DNA of 64,000 bases, taken from contig CAZYMF010000005.1 of assembly GCA_964648215.1 (NCBI GenBank), positions 1 through 64,000 on the forward strand, read 5' to 3'. The DNA is from CAZYMF01 sp964648215 (GTDB lineage Bacteria > Desulfobacterota > Binatia > HRBIN30 > JACQVA1). The position numbers and the translations under genes are program-made. Of this stretch, positions 34,426-42,018 are shown piece by piece. Below the pieces are notes generated by a model that was not told the DNA's origin, did not search any database, and was given only the letters and a program-made list of their open reading frames with translations. The first letter of the stretch is position 1. The number at the start of each line of letters is the position of its first letter.

Positions 34426-35241
34426 TCACGAAGCTGCCGCGGTGCGGAAGCGAACGCGCGATACCCAGTGTCCCGGGTTCACGGGGCCGTGAGGGACGCG
34501 CCAGCGGCGGAGCTTGTACTGCAGCTTGGCGATGCCGGCGGGCTTGCGCCCCAAGGCGACGTAGGGAACCAGCCTGGCGAGGCGTCGGTACAGCGAGAGC
34601 TTCTCGTCGGCAAACCCAGCGGCGGTCCGCGGGTCGCGGAAGAACTGCGACCAGCCGATCGAGCCGCAGACGCCGGCCGGGCCGAAGTTCCCGGCCAGCA
34701 GGATGTCCGTGCACAGCACGCGAACCGGCCCCTCCTCGGCGTGCAGCACGTCGTGCAAGGCGACGATGGCTCCGTCTGCCAGGAACGGCGAGAACAGGTC
34801 GAAATCCAACTTTGCCCCGGCGTAGGAATGATCGCCATCGATCCAGAGCAAGCGGATCGGCCGGTTCCAGCCGGCGGCCAGATCCTTCGAATAGGCATGG
34901 TGAAACTCGACCCGGTCGGCTACACCATGGCGCTCGAGCGTAGCGCCGAGCTCGTGCAGCGAAACGTCTCCGCCCGTCAGGGCGGGATCGATGAGGGGAT
35001 CGACGGCGACGACTCGGCCGCTGTCGGATAGAGTGGCTGCCTTGGCCAAGACGACCGTCGACTTGCCTTTGAAAGTGCCGATCTCCACAATCTCGCCCGC
35101 GGTGGTGGGGCAGGCGGCCAGCAGCGCCAGGAAGGCGATCTCCTTGTCGGAGAGGTATCCACCGATGCTGCGAGTCAGGCTCAACAACTCGGTGGTGATT
35201 CGTTCCAGGTCCGGCGGAACCGACGGCATGCCGACAGGCAT
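34426..35241 (-). CDS. Class I SAM-dependent methyltransferase (Methyltransf_24-like)
   Basis: This 271-residue methyltransferase has an N-terminal helical lead, then motif I EIGTFKGKSTVVLA (about residues 58-72) with acidic residues at the strand end, a DPLIDPA segment, RLLWIDGDHSYAGAKLDFDLF (the family WIDGDHSY signature) and ALHDVLHAEEGP. This subgroup is found in LPS, capsule and antibiotic clusters. An alternative ATG 12 bases downstream is possible. The substrate is unknown; LPS core or O-antigen methylation is a reasonable guess from the neighbourhood. Confidence 0.78.
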   Translation of the reverse strand: MPVGMPSVPPDLERITTELLSLTRSIGGYLSDKEIAFLALLAACPTTAGEIVEIGTFKGKSTVVLAKAATLSDSGRVVAVDPLIDPALTGGDVSLHELGATLERHGVADRVEFHHAYSKDLAAGWNRPIRLLWIDGDHSYAGAKLDFDLFSPFLADGAIVALHDVLHAEEGPVRVLCTDILLAGNFGPAGVCGSIGWSQFFRDPRTAAGFADEKLSLYRRLARLVPYVALGRKPAGIAKLQYKLRRWRVPHGPVNPGHWVSRVRFRTAAAS

Positions 35242-35343
35242 ATCGCGACGGCTCGCGCGGTTGCAAGTTGGTGCCGGGGGACCGCCCGTCGACATCCGCT
35301 GAGGATGCAATCGTTCAGCCGGGGATTTGGGAGGGCAGGAGAA

Positions 35344-36252
35344 ATGGAGCAAGGGCAAAACAGGCCTCGGCTCAGCGCCTGTGTGATTACCTTCAACGAG
35401 GCCGGTCGAATTCGCGACTGCCTCGAGTCGGTGCGTTGGTGCGATGAGATGGTCGTCGTCGATTCTCACTCCACGGACGAGACGCGCACGATCGCCGCGC
35501 AGATGGGGGCGAAGGTCATCGAGCGCGACTGGCCTGGTTTTGGGCCGCAGAAGGAGTTTGCGGCTCGCGCCGCGGCGCATGATTGGGTGCTGTGCTTGGA
35601 CGCCGACGAGCGCGTGTCCCCGCCGTTGCGGGCCGAAATCATGGCGTTGCGCGACGCGGGCTTCCCGGGTCGGCTCGGCTGGAAGATCCCGCGCTTGAGC
35701 TGGTATCTGGGCCGATGGATCCGCCACGGCGCCTGGTACCCCGATCGCTGCTTACGGCTGTACGATCGCCGCTACGGACAGTGGCGGAGCTTCGAGGACG
35801 TAGGCGCGCCGCCCGCGCCGGCAGGATATCGGTCGAAGGCGGAGCCGCTCGCCCCTGTCGGGGCGCGGACCTTGAAGATGTTCGTACACGTGGAGCTGCC
35901 GCAGCCACCCGGACGGCTGCGACACGATCTCATCCATTTTCCCTACCGGGACATCTCGGATCACCTGCGGAAGATCGACCGCTACACTACCCAGATCGCA
36001 GCCCAGCTGCACAAAACGGGCCGCCGCGCCGGGCTGGCCGACCTGATCGGGCGGCCGCTGGTGGGCTTCATCCGCTCCTATTGGCTGCAGAGAGGCTTCC
36101 TTGACGGCTGGCAGGGGCTGCTCGTTGCCTACCTGCACGCCCACTACACGCGGATGAAGTACGCCAAGCTCTATGCGCTGCGGCAGAAGGCGACGGATGG
36201 CACGGCGTGCGCAGGAGGGTCCCTCGGCGGCACCGGCGATGAGCCCCTGTAG
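35344..36252 (+). CDS. Glycosyltransferase family 2, WaaE/KdtX-like
   Basis: This 302-residue GT-A enzyme has SACVITFNEAGRIRDCLESV near the start, then VVVDSHSTDETRTIA (nucleotide binding), CLDADERVS (DxD-type metal motif), and a conserved GAWYPDRCLRLYDRRYG. The C-terminal region has YWLQRGFLDGWQGL and a short amphipathic end. These features match LPS core beta-1,4-glucosyltransferases of the WaaE/LgtF group. The ATG at 35344 has GGGAGG and AGGAG upstream; an in-frame ATG at 35305 is less likely. Confidence 0.82.
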   Translation: MEQGQNRPRLSACVITFNEAGRIRDCLESVRWCDEMVVVDSHSTDETRTIAAQMGAKVIERDWPGFGPQKEFAARAAAHDWVLCLDADERVSPPLRAEIMALRDAGFPGRLGWKIPRLSWYLGRWIRHGAWYPDRCLRLYDRRYGQWRSFEDVGAPPAPAGYRSKAEPLAPVGARTLKMFVHVELPQPPGRLRHDLIHFPYRDISDHLRKIDRYTTQIAAQLHKTGRRAGLADLIGRPLVGFIRSYWLQRGFLDGWQGLLVAYLHAHYTRMKYAKLYALRQKATDGTACAGGSLGGTGDEPL

Positions 36253-36294
36253 CGGGCGGCGGGCGGCAGGCGCGTGTGCGGGGGGTCGCCTCGC

Positions 36295-37176
36295 TCACGG
36301 CGGCAGGAGGATGTAGTTCCGGTGCTCGCCGATGCGAAAGCCGAGCAGGGCGCTCTCGATCCACGACAGGGTGCGGATCGAGAGCCGGTCGTGGTCCCGC
36401 CGCGTATGCCCGCTAGGCTTGACCGTCCAGTTCAAGGCCGCGATGCGTGCCTGCATGACGGCGGGGTGCGTGCCTTTGAAGCGGCGCCGCCCGTGGAGGC
36501 GCCCGTAGTCGAACTCTTCGTCGGGATCGGGGATGTGTGCGCGGGCGGCTTCCTCGCCCCGATGAACCGCATAGAGTGCCTGCGTCTTTCGGGTCATTCG
36601 CCGCGGCGGCCGCACCCAGCCGTAGTGGAAGATGCGGGCACCGGCCGGAACCACGTGGATCTTCCTGGCGTCGCGACGAAAGCCCTGGGCGCTCTTCCAC
36701 GAGCGGATGCCGGCTCGGTTGCGGACGATGCGCACCTCGCGCCGGTACCAGTTGTGGGCCGCCTGGTAGTGGTCGTAGTCGGCGAAGAAGTGCAGGTACT
36801 CGAACAGCAGGCCCTCGACCCGCGGATCGTGGAGGTAGGTCTCCATGCGCTGCACCAGTGGCTGGAGATCGTCCTCGTGCACGACCTCGTCGGCCTGAAG
36901 GTAAAAGGCCCAGTCTCCGGTGCACGCGTCGAGAGCGATGTTGCTCTGCTGCGCGTTGCTGGCGCCGCGAACGAACTGGCTCTTGTCCCAGATCGTCTCG
37001 ATGATCTTGATCTTGGGATCGTCGATGCTGCGCAGCAGCTCGGTGGTGCCGTCGGTGGAATCACCGGCGGCGATGACGAACTCGTCACAGATGGGGAGGA
37101 TCGAGCGGATCGACTCCGCCACGGGGTAGTACAGGTCGATGGCGTTGCGAACGAAAGTGAAACCGCTGATCCTCAT
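36295..37176 (-). CDS. Glycosyltransferase family 2-like protein
   Basis: This 293-residue protein begins SGFTFVRNAIDLYYPVAESI and carries EFVIAAGDSTDGTTELL and AFYLQADEVVHEDDL, the nucleotide and metal motifs of GT2 enzymes. A GARIFHYGWVRPPRRM segment is specific to a subgroup near LPS loci. No membrane segment is seen. It is transcribed opposite to its neighbours. The substrate cannot be assigned from sequence. Confidence 0.78.
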   Translation of the reverse strand: MRISGFTFVRNAIDLYYPVAESIRSILPICDEFVIAAGDSTDGTTELLRSIDDPKIKIIETIWDKSQFVRGASNAQQSNIALDACTGDWAFYLQADEVVHEDDLQPLVQRMETYLHDPRVEGLLFEYLHFFADYDHYQAAHNWYRREVRIVRNRAGIRSWKSAQGFRRDARKIHVVPAGARIFHYGWVRPPRRMTRKTQALYAVHRGEEAARAHIPDPDEEFDYGRLHGRRRFKGTHPAVMQARIAALNWTVKPSGHTRRDHDRLSIRTLSWIESALLGFRIGEHRNYILLPP

Positions 37177-37270
37177 TCCACTTGTCCGCTAGCGAAGGGA
37201 GGACAGACCGTCAACCACCGTCAACCGCCGGGCTTGCCCGGCCCGCGGGGTTTGTGCTTCCGTCGGTGCC

Positions 37271-38368
37271 GTGAGCAAGGCAAAGGCTGGCCCGGCAAAG
37301 CGGGTGCTGGTCGTGCGTCTGGGGGCGATCGGAGACGCGCTCCGCGTGCTTCCTGCCGTGCGCCGGCTGCGCCTGGCCCGGCCCGACGTGCTGATCGGCT
37401 GGGCGGTGGAAGATTGGGTGTATCCGGTGATCGAGGGGAATCCCAACGTGGATCGGTTCCACGTTCTGAGCCGCGGCGCGCTACGTGCGGGGCCGCGCGC
37501 GGCCGTCGCCGAGAGCTGGAGATTCATCGGCGATGTCCGCAAGCAAGGGTACGACACGGTCCTCGACTTTCACGGGCGGCTCAAGAGCGGCATCGTCTCC
37601 CTGCTCTCCGGGGCGACGCGGCGCATCGGCTATGCGGCGGGAGATTGCACCGAGGGCAATCACCTCTTCAGCAACCTCCACGTGACGTTGGAGGATCGCT
37701 ACGAGAACCGGGTGCTCCGCTTTCTGCATCTGCTGGCGCCTCTAGGCATCGAGGCGGCGTTCCATCCGCGGGACACCGGAATCCACCTCGATCCGCGGCG
37801 CCGCGCAGCGGCGCGCGCCTGGCATGCCGAGCACGGCCATCCGGCGGTCGCGGCCTATCCGGGCACGAGCCGGAACCAAGCCGGCTATCATCGCTGGCCG
37901 CCGGAAAAATGGGTCGCCCTGCTGCGACGCCTGGCCGAGGCGGGCGTCGGTTCCGTCCTCTTCTGGGGCCCCGACGAGGCCGATCTGACGCGGTGGATTG
38001 CCGCCCGTGTCCCCGAGCGTTGCCTGTTGGCGCCGCCTACGGCATTAACCGAGATGATGGCGATGCTTGCCTGCTTCCAGGCCTTCGTCGGCTCGAACAC
38101 GGCGGCCATGCACATGGCCTGGCTCCAGGGCGTGCCGGCGGCGGTGTTCAGCGGTCCTGCCGAGCCGCGCACCGACGCGCCGCTGGACCCCGTGCCGTTT
38201 CGGGCGCTGCGCGCCGCCGGCCAGGCGCGGGCCGGAGTCAGCAAGCGCCGCCAGGCCGACGTGGTCGCCGAGGTGTCGGTGGACGAAGCCTTCGAAGCCG
38301 TCACGGCACTGCTGGCGCAGGGATCGGCGCGAGGCACGGCAGCGGCCGCGGAGAGGGCGAAGGGGTGA
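37271..38368 (+). CDS. Glycosyltransferase family 9 (WaaC/heptosyltransferase-like)
   Basis: This 365-residue GT9 enzyme starts RVLVVRLGAIGDALRVLPAVRRL, the heptosyltransferase nucleotide-binding loop. It continues with GSLLSGATRRIGYA-like VSLLSGATRRIGYA, AYPGTSRNQAGYHRWPPEKW, and FVGSNTAAMHMAWLQGVP, matching the conserved donor site. The length and GSNTA motif are consistent with WaaC (heptosyltransferase I) rather than WaaF. The GTG start has no strong ribosome-binding site. The stop overlaps the DUF4254 gene (GTGA). Confidence 0.82.
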   Translation: MSKAKAGPAKRVLVVRLGAIGDALRVLPAVRRLRLARPDVLIGWAVEDWVYPVIEGNPNVDRFHVLSRGALRAGPRAAVAESWRFIGDVRKQGYDTVLDFHGRLKSGIVSLLSGATRRIGYAAGDCTEGNHLFSNLHVTLEDRYENRVLRFLHLLAPLGIEAAFHPRDTGIHLDPRRRAAARAWHAEHGHPAVAAYPGTSRNQAGYHRWPPEKWVALLRRLAEAGVGSVLFWGPDEADLTRWIAARVPERCLLAPPTALTEMMAMLACFQAFVGSNTAAMHMAWLQGVPAAVFSGPAEPRTDAPLDPVPFRALRAAGQARAGVSKRRQADVVAEVSVDEAFEAVTALLAQGSARGTAAAAERAKG

Positions 38369-38955
38369 AGGTGGCCATGGATTGGGTTCCAACGGACGCG
38401 CAGGACCGGGCGTTGGTGGAATGGTATCGCGCGTCGCCGGCGTCGGTCGACGCGGGCGCGGATCTCGGCTCGCAAGTGTTGGCGCAGCATTTCTGCAACT
38501 TCAACCTGTGGAACCTGGAGGACGAGGCTCGACGCACCGATGTCGACGACAGCGTCATCGCCGGAATCAAGCGTGCCATCGACCGCTGGAACCAGAGACG
38601 CAACGACCTCATCGAACGCATCGACGAAGCCCTCCTGGCCGAGCTCGCGCGGGTCGACGTGTCGTGCGCCGAGCAGCACTCGGAGACGGCCGGTCAGATG
38701 GTGGACCGTCTTTCCATCCTGGCGTTGAAGATCTGGCACATGCGGGCGCTGGCGCAGCGACGGGACGACCCGGCTCTGGCCGCGGAGTGCGCCGCCAAGC
38801 TCGCCGTGCTCGAGGTCCAACGCGCGGATCTCGCCGGCTGTCTGCGCCGCCTCCTCGACGATTTCCGCGCCGGCCGGCGCTACTTCAAGATCTATCGCCA
38901 GTTCAAGGCGTACAACGACCCGCGGCTGAACCCCGTCCTCGCTCGGGGACGGTGA
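38365..38955 (+). CDS. DUF4254-domain protein
   Basis: This 196-residue all-helical protein fits the DUF4254 family, whose members lie beside glycosyltransferases in LPS loci. Recognisable parts are FCNFNLWNLEDEARR (about residues 47-61), ETAGQMVDRLSILALKIWHM, and RYFKIYRQFKAYNDPRLNP. No catalytic motif is obvious. The GTG start overlaps the heptosyltransferase stop (GTGA), indicating that the two products act together, for instance as a partner or scaffold. An ATG at 38377 is a possible alternative. The role is unknown. Confidence 0.8.
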   Translation: MKVAMDWVPTDAQDRALVEWYRASPASVDAGADLGSQVLAQHFCNFNLWNLEDEARRTDVDDSVIAGIKRAIDRWNQRRNDLIERIDEALLAELARVDVSCAEQHSETAGQMVDRLSILALKIWHMRALAQRRDDPALAAECAAKLAVLEVQRADLAGCLRRLLDDFRAGRRYFKIYRQFKAYNDPRLNPVLARGR

Positions 38956-38998
38956 GGGGTGGCCTTTGGGGCCTGCGGTGCGCTATGTGCGCGGCACG

Positions 38999-39988
38999 AT
39001 GACGCGCAAGCGGAGCGACCCGAAACGAGTGCTGCCGCGCTTCCGCCGAGTGCGGGTCCTGGTGGTGGGCGACCTGATTCTCGACCAGTTCATCTGGGGG
39101 CGGGTAGAGCGCATCTCGCCGGAGGCGCCGGTGCCGGTGGTGCAAGTGGTCGACGAGAGCTTTCGGCTCGGCGGCGCCGCCAACGTGGTCCACAACGTTT
39201 GCGCCCTCGGCGGCCGCGCCGCGGCTTGCGGCGTGATCGGAGGCGACGCCGCGGGTCGGCGACTGCTGCGTCTGCTGGCGGAGATCGGCGCCGGGGTCGC
39301 GGGAGTGCTGAGCGGTCGCGGCTCGGCCACGACGCTCAAAACGCGCATCGTTGCCCACCAACAGCAGGTCGTCCGCCTGGATCGCGACCAGACGCCGCGA
39401 AAATCCGTGCGACTGCGGGCGCGCGTGCGCCACTATCTGGCGCGGCACGCGAGTGAGTTCGACGTCGTCGTGGTGTCTGATTACGGCAAGGGCGTCGTCG
39501 GAAGGGAGGTCCTGGAGGAGCTGGCGGCGGCGCGTCAGCGAAACGGCTTCCACCTCGTCATCGATCCGAAACGAGGCAACTTCCCGTACTACCGGGGGGC
39601 CAGCCTGGTGACGCCGAACCGGGCCGAAGCTGCCCAGGCCGCGGGCATCGACATTCAAGACGAGCGCACGCTGCGGCAGGCGGGGGCGCTGCTGCTCGAC
39701 CACTGGGGAACGGAGGCGGTTCTGATCACGCGCAGTGAGCACGGCATGACGCTGTTCAAGCGCGACGGCGCGGTGATTCACTTTCCCACCGTGGCGAGGC
39801 ATGTTTTCGACGTGACCGGGGCCGGCGATACGGTGGTGGCGACGTGCGCCCTGGCGTTGGGTGCAGGCGCCACCTTCGAGGAGGCGGCCGTGCTGGCGAA
39901 CCACGCCGCTGGCATCGTCGTCGGCGAGGTGGGCACCGCGACCATATCCATGGCGACGCTGCGCGGGGACCTGCGGCGCGCCGGGTGA
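38999..39988 (+). CDS. rfaE1: D-glycero-D-manno-heptose-7-phosphate kinase (RfaE1/HldE N-terminal type)
   Basis: This 329-residue PfkB-family kinase phosphorylates heptose-7-phosphate at O1 in ADP-heptose synthesis. It has the N-terminal LVVGDLILDQFIWGRVERISPEAPVPVV, the GGAANVVHNV sugar-binding loop, and the C-terminal DVTGAGDTVVA motif with the catalytic aspartate at about 276. It lacks the C-terminal cytidylyltransferase domain found in fused HldE, so an RfaE2 partner must be elsewhere. The ATG at 38999 is the first with good homology; the ORF can be extended to TTG 38966. Confidence 0.9.
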   Translation: MTRKRSDPKRVLPRFRRVRVLVVGDLILDQFIWGRVERISPEAPVPVVQVVDESFRLGGAANVVHNVCALGGRAAACGVIGGDAAGRRLLRLLAEIGAGVAGVLSGRGSATTLKTRIVAHQQQVVRLDRDQTPRKSVRLRARVRHYLARHASEFDVVVVSDYGKGVVGREVLEELAAARQRNGFHLVIDPKRGNFPYYRGASLVTPNRAEAAQAAGIDIQDERTLRQAGALLLDHWGTEAVLITRSEHGMTLFKRDGAVIHFPTVARHVFDVTGAGDTVVATCALALGAGATFEEAAVLANHAAGIVVGEVGTATISMATLRGDLRRAG

Positions 39989-40038
39989 CACGTGAGAGTC
40001 GAGTCGCGACACGACGAGAAAAGGGAGGAGACGGACAA

Positions 40039-40914
40039 GTGCGGAGTATGACTGGGTTCGGCCAAGCGACGACGCCGGGGCAGGGGCGCCGCATCACGGT
40101 GGAGGTGCGCTCGGTGAACCAGCGCTTTCTCGACGTCAAGCTCAACATGCCGCGCGAGTACACGCCGTGGGAGAAGGAGCTGCGCGGCCTGGTGCAGGCG
40201 GTGGTGGGGCGCGGCAAGGTGGACGTCGCGGTGAATCGCGGCGGCAACGCCGTCGGCGAGGTGAGCGTAGAGATCAACGAGCCGCTCGCACGCGCCTACC
40301 TGCGTGGACTACAGCGGCTCCAGAAGGGGTTGAAGCTCGGGGGATCGATTGATCTGTCGCTGCTGGTGAACCGCTCCGACGTCCTGCGCGTGGTGGAGCG
40401 GCGCGGCGATCCGAAGACGGAGATCCCGGCGGTGGAGAAGGCGTTGCGGGAGGCGCTGCGGCGCTTCAATCGAGACCGCGAGCGGGAAGGGCGCAGCCTG
40501 GCGCGCGACCTGCGCCAACGGCTGCACCACCTGCGCCAACTCAAGCGCGACATGCAGGGGCGCACGGGCCTGCTCGGACCGGCGCTCAAGCAGCGCCTGC
40601 ACGCCCGCATGACCGAGCTGCTCGAGGGTGTGGCGCTGAAGGAAGAGCGACTGGTGCAGGAGGTGGCGCTGCTGGTCGAACGGGCGGACGTGACCGAGGA
40701 GCTGGTGCGGCTGGAGAGCCACCTGGACGCGATGCAGACGGCCCTCGGCGCCAGCCAGCCGATCGGCCGGCAGCTCGATTTCCTGTTGCAGGAGATCCAC
40801 CGCGAGATCAACACCATCGCCTCCAAGAGCGCCGACCTGGAGATGACCAATCTCAGCATCGCCGCGCGCGGCGAGGTGGAGAAGCTGCGCGAGCAGGTCC
40901 AGAACGTGGAGTGA
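40039..40914 (+). CDS. yicC: YicC-family protein (endoribonuclease-like)
   Basis: This 291-residue YicC/YloC family protein starts RSMTGFGQA, the family N-terminal signature, followed by VEVRSVNQRFLDVKLNMPRE, a Glu/Arg-rich central helical domain, and the C-terminal segment GRQLDFLLQEIHREINTIASKSADLEMT. Family members act on RNA and influence sRNA turnover. The GTG at 40039 is supported by AAGGGAGGAG at good spacing. It overlaps no neighbour; the kinase gene ends 50 bases before it. Confidence 0.92.
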   Translation: MRSMTGFGQATTPGQGRRITVEVRSVNQRFLDVKLNMPREYTPWEKELRGLVQAVVGRGKVDVAVNRGGNAVGEVSVEINEPLARAYLRGLQRLQKGLKLGGSIDLSLLVNRSDVLRVVERRGDPKTEIPAVEKALREALRRFNRDREREGRSLARDLRQRLHHLRQLKRDMQGRTGLLGPALKQRLHARMTELLEGVALKEERLVQEVALLVERADVTEELVRLESHLDAMQTALGASQPIGRQLDFLLQEIHREINTIASKSADLEMTNLSIAARGEVEKLREQVQNVE

Positions 40915-40927
40915 GGGGGAAGGCGGC

Positions 40928-41281
40928 TCAGAGCTCGTCGCCGCCGTCGCCGTCCCCACCGCCGTCGTCCGACTCGATCTCGTCCATCATCTGGTCGAAA
41001 TCCTCGCCGCCGAGATCGTCTCCCATGTCCTTGCCCATCCGCCGCATCCAGCGGGCGACGCTCTTGGGATCGTTCTCGTCGAGGCCGGACAGCTTGCTGG
41101 GATCGCTCATCGCCTCGATGCGCGCATCCTCCGACTTGGGCATGGCGAAACGGGACAGCAAGCGCTCGGCGGCGGTGCTGCCACACTTGCTGCACTCGGG
41201 CTTGGGCGTTTCGCTCACCCGCAGCGTGAGGACACTGAAGCGCTTGCCGCATTTGCGACATCGGTACTCGTAGATGGGCAT
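40928..41281 (-). CDS. FmdB-family zinc-ribbon regulatory protein
   Basis: This 117-residue protein has the FmdB N-terminal signature MPIYEYRCRKCGKRF and a second pair ECSKCGS, forming a four-cysteine zinc ribbon (about residues 8-38). The C-terminal half is highly acidic and Gly/Asp-rich, with a low-complexity tail (ESDDGGGDGDGGDEL). FmdB was named in formamidase and amidase regulation but is widespread with no settled function. It is longer than the usual 70-90 residues. Confidence 0.88.
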   Translation of the reverse strand: MPIYEYRCRKCGKRFSVLTLRVSETPKPECSKCGSTAAERLLSRFAMPKSEDARIEAMSDPSKLSGLDENDPKSVARWMRRMGKDMGDDLGGEDFDQMMDEIESDDGGGDGDGGDEL

Positions 41282-41351
41282 GGCCGTGCTCCGTCCGCTC
41301 GCCAGTTAGCAGAAGCCGCCGAGGCGGACCAGTGGCGGGAAGGGCTCCGCC

Positions 41352-41380
41352 TTGACAGCCCGGACGGCCGTCCCTAGTGT
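41352..41380 (+). promoter_or_regulatory. Possible promoter with perfect -35 before the Tat-exported subunit gene
   Basis: TTGACA (41352-41357) is followed after 17 bases by TAGTGT (41375-41380), which matches three of six. A GTG at 41389 lies eight bases later. If this promoter is real, the annotated GTG at 41377 is inside the -10 box and translation would begin at 41389. Confidence 0.35.
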
Positions 41381-42012
41381 TCCCGCGCGTGTACGAGGGT
41401 GCCACGAGCGAGCTGGCGACGATTTTCGGTGCGCCGCTGGACCGCCGCCGCTTTCTCAGGGGCAGCGCGGCGGGCCTCGCCGTGCTGGGGATCGGGTCGC
41501 TGCTCCCGGCGGGTTGCGCCCGCTATCCCGCCCCGGCGAAGAAGCTGCTCTTCTTCACGGCCAAGGAGTACGCCGTTCTCAACCAGGCCGCTGACCGTTT
41601 GCTCGGAGTCGCCGGCCGGGTGGGGACGGACGACGGGCAGGTCGACGTGGCCGCGAACCTCGACGGTTGGCTGGCCACCTGGGACGCCGACGCGCAGCAG
41701 CAGCTGCGCATCATGCTGCGGGTCTTCGAGCACGGCACGTCGTTGTTCGACTTGCAGCGCAAGCGCTTCACCCGCCTCGGCGCCGCCGCCAAGGACCGGT
41801 ACATCGACGGCTGGATGCGCAGTACGCTCGGGGCCCGCCGCGCCGTCTTTCGCGGGTTGAAGGCGCTTGCCGCCGCCGGCTTCTACCAGGACCCGCGAGC
41901 GTGGCAGGATCTCGGCTACGACGGCCCGTGGCTGGGCCGGGTGAGCGCGTCCTCCAACGTCGTGCCCGAAGTCGCGGCGCCGCTGGCGGCGGTGCTCGAG
42001 CGCTCGTCGTAG
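41377..42012 (+). CDS. Tat-exported small subunit, gluconate 2-dehydrogenase subunit 3-like
   Basis: This 211-residue protein has a twin-arginine signal (DRRRFLRGSAAGLAVLGIG, about residues 22-40) with a lipobox-like LLPAGC. The mature part carries the alpha-helical LFFTAKEYAVLNQAADRLL motif of the gluconate 2-dehydrogenase subunit 3 family. These subunits accompany GMC-type membrane dehydrogenases, and the next gene (seven bases later) is a GMC oxidoreductase. The complex would therefore be a periplasmic flavin dehydrogenase. The true start may be GTG 41389. Confidence 0.8.
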   Translation: MFPRVYEGATSELATIFGAPLDRRRFLRGSAAGLAVLGIGSLLPAGCARYPAPAKKLLFFTAKEYAVLNQAADRLLGVAGRVGTDDGQVDVAANLDGWLATWDADAQQQLRIMLRVFEHGTSLFDLQRKRFTRLGAAAKDRYIDGWMRSTLGARRAVFRGLKALAAAGFYQDPRAWQDLGYDGPWLGRVSASSNVVPEVAAPLAAVLERSS

Positions 42013-42018
42013 GTCGCC

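Noticed and set aside
36274..38364. Upstream part of an 893-residue plus-strand ORF ending in the DUF4254 protein
   Set aside because: It runs through antisense and shadow frames of other genes; the DUF4254 homology begins only after the GTG at 38365.
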